49,218 nt of DNA from the NCBI GenBank assembly GCA_016212505.1, contig JACRGB010000005.1, positions 1 to 49,218 on the forward strand, read 5' to 3'. The position numbers and the translations under genes were made by a program. This DNA is from Microcaldota archaeon. GTDB lineage: Archaea; Micrarchaeota; Micrarchaeia; Anstonellales; Bilamarchaeaceae. Under the pieces are notes generated by a model. It ran no database searches. It was not told where the DNA came from and saw only the letters and a list, made by a program, of their open reading frames with translations. Numbering within the stretch: the stretch's first letter is position 1; each line of letters opens with the position of its first letter. Shown in pieces: positions 26,290 to 32,691 of this stretch.

Positions 26290-27382
26290 TTAAGCTGATT
26301 TTTGAGTACCAAAAAGTTCGTTGAACTTTGCCATGACTTTCTTTCTGAATTTGTAGGTGTTGGCAAATTCAGCGTATGCTAGCCAACCTTCCAAGCTTTG
26401 GACAATTTCCTTTCTGCTCATTTCTCTCTTCGCGTATTTCTGCTTGAATCGCTCAAGGCGTTTCCAGACTCGTCTAGAATTGCTCTTCTTCAAAAGTCTG
26501 TGTTTGTAGAAAATCCGAAAACCTAGAAAAGTTACTCCTCTTTTCAAAGAAATAACTCTGGATTTTTCAGGATGCAATTCAACTGCCAAATTGGATCTCA
26601 AAAATGTATCAATTTCGTTCTTCCATTTTTCAAGAAGATGCTTATCGTTGTGTAAAATTACAAAATCATCAACATAACGAATATAATATTTGGCTTTCAG
26701 CTTGTGTTTTACAAACTGATCAAGTTCGTTTAGATAGACATTAGCAAAGAATTGAGAGGTTAAATTTCCGATGGGCATACCCTTTCCTACTATTGACGTC
26801 TTATGATTTTCCAATATTTTTCTTATCAAATAGATTACATGCACATCTCTTATTTTGCGTTTCAATATGCTCAACAAAATTTCATGATCTACTGTCTCAA
26901 AATAATGGCGTATGTCAGCCTTCAGTACATAATTGATGCGTACTCTCTCTCTCTCTCTCTCTCTCTATGGTTTGTTTATGGTCAATTGTGGTTTGTGATA
27001 AAAACTGTTCAAATCTCTTTATAGCTGGGTGTGTTCCCTTGCCTTTCCTGTTTGCAAATGAATCAAAGATAAAATCTTTCTCAAAAATAGGTGCAATGAT
27101 ATTGCATAAAGCATGATGCACGACTCTGTCCCTAAAATGGGAAGCACTGATCTTTCTGGTTTTAGGATCATAGACGATAAATGTCGTCAACGGAGACGGA
27201 GTATAGGTAAAATTTTCCAGTTCATGATTGAGTTGTTTTAGATTCTGTTTCAACTCTGACTCAAATTCTATGACATATGGCTTCAGTGTCTTCCGTACTC
27301 TTGCCCTCTTGAAGGCAAGTTCTAGGTTTTCATATGAACAAAGCCAAGGATAAAGATTCCTATAAGACTTCATGAAGTTCAT
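26290..27382 (-). CDS. DGR reverse transcriptase, frame broken at an AG microsatellite
   Basis: Two overlapping frames make one reverse transcriptase. The N-terminal half (27382 to stop 26915) opens with SYRNLYPWLCSYENLELAFKR, as DGR RTs do, and runs through HFRDRVVHHALCNI and FIFDSFANRKGKGTH. The second frame continues with YVLKADIRHYFETVDH, then GMPIGNLTSQFFANVYL (the DGR-type IGxxxSQ motif 4) and the catalytic YIRYVDDFV. The break falls in (AG)12, coding ERERERE. Thirteen or ten units would join the frames into about 360 residues; twelve does not. It lies 46 nt downstream of the template repeat. It is either phase-variable off, or the repeat count is mis-assembled. Confidence 0.9.
26943..26966. 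repeat. (CT)12/(AG)12 microsatellite inside the RT gene
   Basis: Twelve perfect dinucleotide units at the exact point where the RT changes frame. Adding one AG unit, or removing two, restores a single reading frame. Slipped-strand mispairing at such tracts is the classical cause of phase variation. Confidence 0.9.
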
Positions 27383-27728
27383 AGGAGAAAAAGAAAATTA
27401 AACCCAGAATGCAAGCAAAGGTCATTTCGAACCTGTTAGACGCCTGGTAGTTCGCATTGACGTTCTGCCTTTCACAGCAATACTGGCAATGAAAAATAGG
27501 CCAGTTAATACTCCTGTTGTTGTAGTCGTTGTTGCGGACCAAAAGGCCCCAAAGGTAACCCATCTACTAAAATGGTACTTACGTACCAACACCACAGCTT
27601 CACGTTTTCCGCAGTATAGCTTACTCAGTGTTGCTGTTGAATTTCATGTCTGGCATGCCAAAAAGGCTACCAGCACTGTAGACGAGTGTGTGGCCTAGGC
27701 TTGCACCTAGGAATAAAAGAAAAGAAGA
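27383..27728 (-). ncRNA. DGR template RNA region
   Basis: The non-coding interval between target gene and RT contains the template repeat (27422-27549). Flanking it on the target side are hairpins GGTAC-TTAC-GTACC (27574-27587) and CCTAGG-N6-CCTAGG (27694-27711). In characterised DGRs the TR and flanks are transcribed and copied by the RT with adenine errors. No Avd accessory gene fits here; the open frame over the TR is a by-product of its codon-like structure. Confidence 0.7.
27422..27549 (-). repeat. DGR template repeat (TR), 128 nt
   Basis: On the minus strand TR aligns with VR (27971-28047) over 77 nt, with a 51-nt stretch (27471-27521) unique to TR. Of 23 adenines in the aligned part of TR, 16 differ in VR; all 54 C, G and T positions are identical. 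AAC codons dominate the variable positions, as in other DGRs. The RT-distal end is an adenine-free GGGCCTTTTGGTCCGC. Confidence 0.95.
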
Positions 27729-28625
27729 TTACTCTTTTAAACTTGCCCCTGAAAGCATGGCTTCCAGTTTTCTTCCAGCGGCTAAGAGTTCGTCTTTTGC
27801 TGTTGATCCAAGGGTTTCAAGGTCTTGTCTGAATCGTCCTAACAAACCTCTTAGTTCATCTGCTGAAACACCAGCAACTTCAATAATTGTTTTCTTACTG
27901 GCTTGTGGTGCTGCAACAGGAGTAATAAGTGCCTCAATTTTCGCGACGTCCCCTTCGGGGACTTCCGCCACCACCCCGAACCTGTAAGACGCCCGGGAGA
28001 CCGCATCGACGCTCAGCCCGTAGGCGTCGTCGCGGACCAAAAGGCCCACATACGAAGACTCGTTTAATCTATAGAGATATCTAGCGTCGGAGCTTTGTCC
28101 TACCTGTCTGCCCTGAGGAACTCCTGTCTCAGCATGTAGCATATACCAGCCATCTGAACCAGGGAAATTTGCAACTACAACTAATCTACTCTCAGGAATA
28201 TCTAAAACAAGTGAATTTCCATCTTTCTTGAAGTCTGTTGAACTTACTCCCAAAGCTACAAGGGCAACATCTCTTTCTCCTTTGTATTTACCTGTTGCCA
28301 AAACTACTCTTGGTTCACCTTCAGCAGCAAAAACTACTTCTTTTCCTAATTTGGTGCCCGGTTTTTCATAGGCTATTGTTGCATCAACTGCGAAAGCAGG
28401 TAGGCTTCGCCATGTGTCTCCAACCGTAAGTGCAACATCAGCTACTTTATGAGATACAACTGTAAGATCAGTTCCGTTTTCTGCGTTAAAACCTTCTACT
28501 AAAGGATGAGCGTCAAAAAGTCTTGTTGAGCCGTTGCCTCTGAGAACTAACAGGTTCCTTGTTTCTCCCCGGACTTTTACTTTTAACAATTCTTTTCCAT
28601 GAACTTGATTTTGTACGGCACCCAT
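27729..28625 (-). CDS. DGR target protein with internal variable region
   Basis: 298 residues from ATG 28625, preceded by GAGGTG. No signal peptide. Beta-rich throughout; residues about 160-222 (GWYMLHAETGVPQG, SYVGLLVRDDAYG, ASYRFGVV) look like the C-type-lectin-like fold used by DGR targets. VR covers residues 194-219, with changed positions at D199, D200, A201, G203, L204, S205, D207, V209, S210, R211, Y214, G217 and V218. Unlike most DGR targets, a tail of about 75 residues follows, including a helix KKTIIEVAGVSADELRGLLG to the end, possibly for multimerisation. Ligand and cellular location are unknown. Confidence 0.85.
   Translation of the reverse strand: MGAVQNQVHGKELLKVKVRGETRNLLVLRGNGSTRLFDAHPLVEGFNAENGTDLTVVSHKVADVALTVGDTWRSLPAFAVDATIAYEKPGTKLGKEVVFAAEGEPRVVLATGKYKGERDVALVALGVSSTDFKKDGNSLVLDIPESRLVVVANFPGSDGWYMLHAETGVPQGRQVGQSSDARYLYRLNESSYVGLLVRDDAYGLSVDAVSRASYRFGVVAEVPEGDVAKIEALITPVAAPQASKKTIIEVAGVSADELRGLLGRFRQDLETLGSTAKDELLAAGRKLEAMLSGASLKE
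27948..27962. other. VR-proximal hairpin (retrohoming-type)
   Basis: GTCCCC-TTC-GGGGAC is a perfect 6-bp stem with 3-nt loop, 8 nt downstream of the end of VR in the coding direction. Characterised DGRs need a GC-rich hairpin or cruciform just downstream of VR for efficient retrohoming. It is in the target's coding sequence. Confidence 0.55.
27971..28047 (-). repeat. DGR variable repeat (VR), 77 nt
   Basis: Lies inside the target gene. Matches TR with 16 substitutions, each at a template A (to G, C or T), and one 51-nt in-frame gap. The boundaries are the first non-adenine mismatches at each end (27970 and 28048). Confidence 0.95.
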
Positions 28626-28655
28626 AGATACACCTCAGATATGTTAATGTGTTGA

Positions 28656-28709
28656 ATTATATATGCACCAATGTACTTAAAAAGCTATCATTTCACACAA
28701 CTGGTGTGA
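28656..28709 (-). promoter_or_regulatory. DGR target promoter with upstream dyad
   Basis: On the minus strand ATATATAAT (28656-28664) is a TATA box 31-39 nt before ATG 28625. TCACAC-N5-GTGTGA (28693-28709) is a perfect 6-bp dyad about 30 nt further upstream, suited to an activator or repressor. The promoter would drive target, TR and RT as one transcript. Confidence 0.5.
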
Positions 28710-28754
28710 TACAAGGGTTATTATGGGAATTAGAGAACTCATCTCGAAATAAAC

Positions 28755-28934
28755 TTACAGATCGTGCGGTAACACAGTTGATCGTTTGTTTTTCTCTGCT
28801 CGTTTTACTGCGTCCATAAGAATTGATTTCAATTTTTCATTTATCGCTTCGTATGTCTCATTGGCTATGCGCATCCCGTTCTGTTGCAGAAACAGCTTCA
28901 CCCTTCCCCGCGTTATCAAATACTTTTGTTCCAT
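28755..28934 (-). CDS. Short histone-fold protein
   Basis: 59 residues from ATG 28934, the start set 5 nt after GGGGGTG; an ATG 15 nt upstream lies in the orc1/cdc6 tail. The sequence follows the archaeal histone fold: helix 1 GRVKLFLQQNG, loop MRIA, long helix 2 NETYEAINEKLKSILMDAVKRAEKNK, loop 2 RSTVLPHDL. It stops there, so helix 3 is missing. Archaeal histones normally have three helices in about 66-70 residues. It may pair with a host histone or act as a specialised regulator of the element. It is co-transcribed with the replication initiator. Confidence 0.7.
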   Translation of the reverse strand: MEQKYLITRGRVKLFLQQNGMRIANETYEAINEKLKSILMDAVKRAEKNKRSTVLPHDL

Positions 28935-28935
28935 C

Positions 28936-30006
28936 TTAAACACCCCCATCTTTTAGTTTGATGAGCTTAAAGCCCGGGCTATTTCCTCTCTGAATAAGCC
29001 TTGTTTCAATCATTCCCTTGCGTTCCAATGCAACAACATAGTTGCTTATCTGCCGTCTGCTTATCCAAAGGCTTTTCTGAAATAGCCAATATAATTCAGA
29101 TGAGGTTTTCTGGCCGCTTTTCAAAATATCAACAATAAGCCGTTCTTCCTCCCCAAGAACAGGTTCGATTACATTGATGAGTTTGTGCATGTCTTCGATA
29201 TCTTCAGAGGATATGCTCGTGTTTCCCTTACCTTCTGCATGCTTGGCACTCTTCCATAAGAGTTCCAAGGCAAATTTACCGTTGCCGTTATTGTTGGAAG
29301 CCAGTTCGGCCATTCGGTCTAACCCTTCATTGCTATAACTGGTTTCAACCAATCCAGTTTCTGCTCGTGTTTTCAATAAACTGAATATTTGCTCTTTGCT
29401 GTAACCTTTCACCTCAAAAGGAGTAAAGCGAAGGTGATCTCTTATTTTCGTATGGACTCTTGATAAAATGTTCCGACCGTTTGAGATGCCAATAAGGCCA
29501 AATAACGCATCCTCATGAGCTGTCGTTGTCACATTATGAAGAACCCTGGCATCATCCCTGCATATGAGTCCGTCTATTTCGTCAAGCACAAGCAGAACTG
29601 GCATTTTGGAATATTTCATAAGTTCGACAATACGATCAAATATCTCATCAGTGGCTCTCCCTCTTCTCGATACTGGCTCACCCAAAGCATCGGCTATTTT
29701 TGTGTAAATAGCCATAGAGGTACTGTGATACCAGCAATTCACGTATAAACATAGAACCCGTTGATTGTAATTTTTCAGTTGATCCAGAACGTGCTTTACC
29801 ATAGTGGTTTTTCCAGATCCTGCAGGCCCATGCACAAATAGATTCTCACATCGATTTCCATGCGCTATTGGTTTTATTGCGGAGATAATTCGTTCTTCAT
29901 CTTCTTTTCTGCATAAATTTTCATGTTCCAAATTCTGTGCCATCAAGGCGGTTTCGTTTTTTATTATCCTTCCATTCAGGCAAGCATACTGGAAGCGGTT
30001 GTCCAT
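28936..30006 (-). CDS. Orc1/Cdc6-family replication initiator
   Basis: 356 residues. AAA+ module with Walker A HGPAGSGKTTMVKH near 60, Walker B LLVLDEIDGLI near 140 and sensor-1 LFGLIGISNG. A C-terminal winged helix (about 280-356) contains SELYWLFQKSLWISRRQISNYV. Such proteins bind origin recognition boxes and load MCM. Being inside the element, it probably starts replication of the element itself. The 121-nt interval upstream, shared with the divergent lrp gene, is a candidate origin, though I found no repeated ORB motif in it. Confidence 0.9.
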   Translation of the reverse strand: MDNRFQYACLNGRIIKNETALMAQNLEHENLCRKEDEERIISAIKPIAHGNRCENLFVHGPAGSGKTTMVKHVLDQLKNYNQRVLCLYVNCWYHSTSMAIYTKIADALGEPVSRRGRATDEIFDRIVELMKYSKMPVLLVLDEIDGLICRDDARVLHNVTTTAHEDALFGLIGISNGRNILSRVHTKIRDHLRFTPFEVKGYSKEQIFSLLKTRAETGLVETSYSNEGLDRMAELASNNNGNGKFALELLWKSAKHAEGKGNTSISSEDIEDMHKLINVIEPVLGEEERLIVDILKSGQKTSSELYWLFQKSLWISRRQISNYVVALERKGMIETRLIQRGNSPGFKLIKLKDGGV

Positions 30007-30060
30007 ACACCTCTGGCCTCATGCAAAGCACTGTTGTACATGAATAACTATTGTGGCAAA

Positions 30061-30125
30061 GGTTGTATTTATACCTATGTCTCATTTTGCGATTAATTTT
30101 TAACCTTTTTGATACAATTGTATCA
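30061..30125. promoter_or_regulatory. Divergent orc1/lrp promoter with palindromic operator
   Basis: TGATACAATTGTATCA (30110-30125) is a perfect 16-bp palindrome 2 nt before the lrp ATG, covering its expected transcription start. This suggests autorepression by the Lrp protein. GGTTGTATTTATACC (30061-30075) holds the minus-strand TATA box of orc1/cdc6. TTAATTTTTAA near 30092 is the lrp TATA box. Confidence 0.5.
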
Positions 30126-30127
30126 TT

Positions 30128-30562
30128 ATGGAACAATTAGATGATGTGGATTGGAAGATAATTCACGAATTAAAGAGAGATTCGAGACTATCAGCCAGGG
30201 AACTGTCCAGGATAACAAAGTTTTCATCAGCCACAATCAACAGGAGGATCAGAAAGTTAGAGGAATTTGGCATAATTGAAGCGTATACTCTTACGTTAAA
30301 TTATGAAAAACTTGGAAAGGAGACTTCTGCATATGTTTTGGTCAGAACAAAACCTGGAGCGGATTACACTTCAATGATGAAAGATATGACCAAACGTGAG
30401 GAAGTCGAGGATATAGGCGCAATAGCCGGAGAATTCGATATTATAGTCAAGATAAGGGTTGCTAGCATCAAGGAATTGGACCAGTTTGTTTTCAATTATC
30501 TTAGAAAGTTCCCCGATATTACGCAAACACAGACGCTAATTGTTATGAGGGGCTGGAAATAG
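30128..30562 (+). CDS. Lrp/AsnC-family transcription regulator
   Basis: 144 residues with the standard architecture: winged helix (VDWKIIHELKRDSRLSARELSRI, then SSATINRRIRKLEEFGII) and a RAM domain (AYVLVRTKPGAD, VEDIGAIAGEFDIIVKIRV, ITQTQTLIVM). Leaderless start directly after a 16-bp palindrome. It is divergent from orc1/cdc6, so it may set the balance between replication and quiescence of the element; this is inferred from position. Effector unknown. Confidence 0.9.
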   Translation: MEQLDDVDWKIIHELKRDSRLSARELSRITKFSSATINRRIRKLEEFGIIEAYTLTLNYEKLGKETSAYVLVRTKPGADYTSMMKDMTKREEVEDIGAIAGEFDIIVKIRVASIKELDQFVFNYLRKFPDITQTQTLIVMRGWK

Positions 30563-30787
30563 CTACTCTTTCCTAAACAAAACACGGGAGCCTCGAATTT
30601 CCTTTACGATTCTTTTTGAACTTTGAATTTTTTCGATTATCTCCAGATAGGAATTTACCGTATTCGTGTGCAGTTTTGTTTTGCAGACTATCTGATGTAC
30701 GCTGACAGGTCTGTCGGAAACGAAATCAAGAATCTTATTTACTGCATCAACGATCTTTGCCACGGAGATAAAACGTAAATTCCGCAT
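30563..30787 (-). CDS. Small winged-helix regulator
   Basis: 74 residues if started at ATG 30787 after AAGGT; a TTG 42 nt upstream would give 88. The helix-turn-helix core is SDRPVSVHQIVCKTKLHTNTVNSYLEIIEKI, followed by a basic wing IVKEIRGSRVLF. It abuts the convergent lrp gene with no spacer. ACACAGTGTGT (30802-30812), a 5-bp dyad around one base, sits just upstream and may be its own operator. Family not recognised more precisely. Confidence 0.6.
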   Translation of the reverse strand: MRNLRFISVAKIVDAVNKILDFVSDRPVSVHQIVCKTKLHTNTVNSYLEIIEKIQSSKRIVKEIRGSRVLFRKE

Positions 30788-30941
30788 AAATACCTTAAAT
30801 GACACAGTGTGTTTTTCCTTTCCTAGCAACCACTCAGACGATAAGGTAAGGAAATAATAAAGAAGTTTGAAGGAATTGAGCCTTAATTCGCATTTTGTCC
30901 TGATGGGCTAGAAAGTTTGGGGATTTGAGCGCTAAATCCTC

Positions 30942-30965
30942 AATTTGACAGGATTTCATCAAATT
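30942..30965. promoter_or_regulatory. 24-bp dyad, degenerate copy of 32393-32416
   Basis: AATTTGACAG followed by GATTTC and ATCAAATT matches the perfect palindrome at 32393-32416 at 20 of 24 positions. It lies 42-65 nt upstream of the small gene at 31007. The two copies flank the integrase gene region and probably bind the same protein. Confidence 0.45.
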
Positions 30966-31006
30966 TCATAAGAGAAGATAAATAGTCTCAATTACCTAAA
31001 ATTTGC

Positions 31007-31120
31007 ATGGAAGAAAATGATGATAAAGAACTGGAGAAGTTTTTGCCGAAATGGTATGTTGAGATGAAGCAAAGATTAAAGAAAAATTACCAAAATAACA
31101 GACATGCTGAAGAAAGATAG
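31007..31120 (+). CDS. 37-residue charged protein
   Basis: ATG 31007 to TAG 31120. A TATA-like GATAAATAG lies 22-30 nt upstream, fitting a leaderless gene. Half the residues are charged (MEENDDKELEKFLPKW, then VEMKQRLKKNY). It is convergent with the integrase gene and downstream of a dyad shared with the integrase promoter. In this position it could be an excisionase-like or regulatory peptide, but there is no recognisable fold. Confidence 0.4.
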   Translation: MEENDDKELEKFLPKWYVEMKQRLKKNYQNNRHAEER

Positions 31121-31135
31121 GTACTCTCTGGCAGT

Positions 31136-32350
31136 TTAATGAGATAACTCTTTATCTAAACCAAGTTTCACCATCATTTTTATTTTATACTCGCGGTACT
31201 CTTCGTTTTCCCAGAGCTTATTTTCTATGTAATTACCAGTTTGTATCTCTTTCTCAATTTTCATTAGGAATTTGTCATCCAAAGATAAGCCGCATTTTAT
31301 ACAGAATTTTGATATAGGCGAGTTATGTTCTTTACATCTTTGGCAAATCCGTACTCTCATTTTATCCTCCTGTTCATCTTCTGGCTTTGCCAAGCCATGC
31401 AACTTCAATAACGCATTATCAACGTCCCTACCGCTCAGGTGTACATACGTGGCTGCCATATCAGAACCTTGCACCCAGCCAAAGTATTCCTTCATCTGCG
31501 CCTCTGTGAGCTTGCCTGCCAACGAGGTTGCACGCGAATGTCTAAACAGGTGAGGATATATCCTTTTCTTGACTCCTGCCTTTACAGCCAGACCTCTTAA
31601 CGTCTCGTAAATGCAACCATGGCTAAGGCATTTAACCCCGCATTTTTTGTTTCTCCATGTGGACGGCCAGAGTGGAGCATTGGGATCTTTTGAATTCGGG
31701 TAGAGGTTAACCCAAGAGGACAAAACAGAAGCTGAGCTTATTATTCGTATTCTCCTATCTCCTGTTTTTCCGGTAACTCTTAGAACTGCACCGTATTGGT
31801 CAAACTGAACGTTTTTCATTTGTACGGTTAGCAACTCACCAATTCTACAACCAGCTTCATAGAGCACAAGAACAATAGCCTTGTCTCTGGGATTTTCTGC
31901 CGCTTCGGCTATTTTCAAAACTTCGTCTTCAGTCAAAAGCTCCTCAGGCAGTTTATGGTTTTCATTCTTTAGATCAGGCTTAAGCCATTTGATTACTGCT
32001 GGGAATTCCTCGTCATTGCCCAATAGCCATTTGTAAAACATTTTGAGGACTATCTTGTAATCGTATTTGGTATGTTCGGCATAGTGATCGTTTGCTTCCA
32101 AATCGCCTACCAAGGCGATCAGGTCGTCTTTCGTTGCTTGCCTAAACGGCTTCTTTAGCCAGGTCGCCAAAAGCCGCATACAATAGACAACCTTGGCGAC
32201 CCTGCCATGTGAAGAACCTTTTGCAAGCCGGACTTTTGAAAACGAGATTATGGCTTGCTTGTCCTCTTCACTGACAGTTTCTAGTTTTTTCACCTTATCT
32301 ATAGCTCCCTCAAGACGTTTCGGGTAGTTATAGAGATCTATTTTTACCAT
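31136..32350 (-). CDS. Tyrosine recombinase/integrase with C-terminal zinc ribbon
   Basis: 404 residues from ATG 32350, with GGAGTGG as ribosome site (a GTG 9 nt upstream is possible). The N-terminal SAM-like core-binding domain spans about 25-120. The catalytic domain has EAGCRIGELL (Arg), HLFRHSRAT (H-x-x-R) and the Tyr in AATYVHLSG. Residues about 335-355 add a zinc ribbon ICQRCKE plus FCIKCGL. It is placed next to the att repeat in tRNA-Leu, as expected for the enzyme that integrated the element. A 24-bp palindrome lies upstream of its TATA box. Confidence 0.9.
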   Translation of the reverse strand: MVKIDLYNYPKRLEGAIDKVKKLETVSEEDKQAIISFSKVRLAKGSSHGRVAKVVYCMRLLATWLKKPFRQATKDDLIALVGDLEANDHYAEHTKYDYKIVLKMFYKWLLGNDEEFPAVIKWLKPDLKNENHKLPEELLTEDEVLKIAEAAENPRDKAIVLVLYEAGCRIGELLTVQMKNVQFDQYGAVLRVTGKTGDRRIRIISSASVLSSWVNLYPNSKDPNAPLWPSTWRNKKCGVKCLSHGCIYETLRGLAVKAGVKKRIYPHLFRHSRATSLAGKLTEAQMKEYFGWVQGSDMAATYVHLSGRDVDNALLKLHGLAKPEDEQEDKMRVRICQRCKEHNSPISKFCIKCGLSLDDKFLMKIEKEIQTGNYIENKLWENEEYREYKIKMMVKLGLDKELSH

Positions 32351-32392
32351 AGACACCACTCCGACAGAAGGGCTATATTTTCCTTACTGCGA

Positions 32393-32416
32393 AATTTGAC
32401 AGAATTCTGTCAAATT
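32393..32416. promoter_or_regulatory. Perfect 24-bp palindrome upstream of integrase
   Basis: AATTTGACAGAA and its reverse complement TTCTGTCAAATT join without spacer. It sits between the integrase promoter and the att repeat, so it may be an operator or an integrase arm-binding site. A 20/24 match occurs at 30942-30965. Confidence 0.55.
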
Positions 32417-32441
32417 GGAGGGCGTCCTCTGGTCTGATTAG

Positions 32442-32455
32442 AATGCAGGGGAAGA
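32442..32455. repeat. att-like direct repeat inside tRNA-Leu 3' end
   Basis: AATGCAGGGGAAGA. It spans the acceptor 3' strand, discriminator and part of the T-stem of tRNA-Leu. It is identical over 14 nt to 3726-3739 and over 12 nt to 9532-9543. Confidence 0.6.
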
Positions 32456-32577
32456 GATTTTAACTTCGCATTTGCTCGTTAAAAAATCGCAAATAAATTT
32501 GCGAAGATTTGAACTCTTGAAGGCACTAAGCCACTGGACCCTGAATCCAGCACGTTTGACCGCTTCGCTACCCCTGC
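32444..32577 (-). tRNA. tRNA-Leu(CAG) with 50-nt intron in the T-loop region
   Basis: Acceptor GCAGGGG/CCCCTGC, D-stem GCG/CGT, anticodon stem CTGGA/TCCAG around TTCAGGG (anticodon CAG), and a class-II variable arm GGC..GCC. T-stem AAGAG (32514-32518) pairs with CTCTT (32452-32456) only after removing about 50 nt (32457-32506; ends ambiguous by a few bases because AAAT flanks both sides). The inserted piece forms its own stem CTTCGCA/TGCGAAG. Mature length is 84 nt. An intron after the T-loop is non-canonical for archaea. Confidence 0.8.
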
Positions 32578-32691
32578 AAAAGATTTACTTACAAAATCTC
32601 AGGGTAAATCTCCCTATTGTTGCAAGGCAACAATGGGCACAAAGAACTTCGTTCTTTAATGTCTATCAAACTTCGTTAGGTTTTCGTATAT
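32578..32691. other. Stem-loops between tRNA-Leu and the next gene
   Basis: ATTGTTGC-AAG-GCAACAAT (32617-32635) is a perfect 8-bp hairpin with a 3-nt loop, followed by GGGCACAAAGAAC and a second hairpin AAGAAC-TTC-GTTCTT. The same arrangement occurs in the tRNA-Phe intron. Confidence 0.45.

Larger units (their letters stand above)
9532..32455. mobile_element. 23-kb integrated conjugative-like element at tRNA-Leu
   Basis: Bounded by att-like repeats, with a tyrosine recombinase directly next to the right att and tRNA-Leu. It contains its own replication initiator (Orc1/Cdc6), a conjugation-like module (pilins, VirB6-like, VirB4), regulators, restriction-modification, a defence cassette and a DGR. 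No relaxase is recognised. This gene set fits an integrative and conjugative element or an integrated plasmid; it has no viral structural genes that I can identify. Extent is inferred from short repeats plus gene content. Confidence 0.7.

Noticed and set aside
26803-27024. Plus-strand frame with SLSLSLSL repeat
   Set aside because: The repeat is just the CT microsatellite read on the opposite strand of the RT gene.
27360-27563. 67-codon open frame across the template repeat
   Set aside because: Its protein-like look comes from TR mirroring the target gene codons; it lacks a ribosome site and is explained as the DGR template RNA.
30007-30127. Replication origin with ORB repeats next to orc1/cdc6
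   Set aside because: Position is suggestive but I found no repeated ORB-like motif, so it is not listed as an origin.
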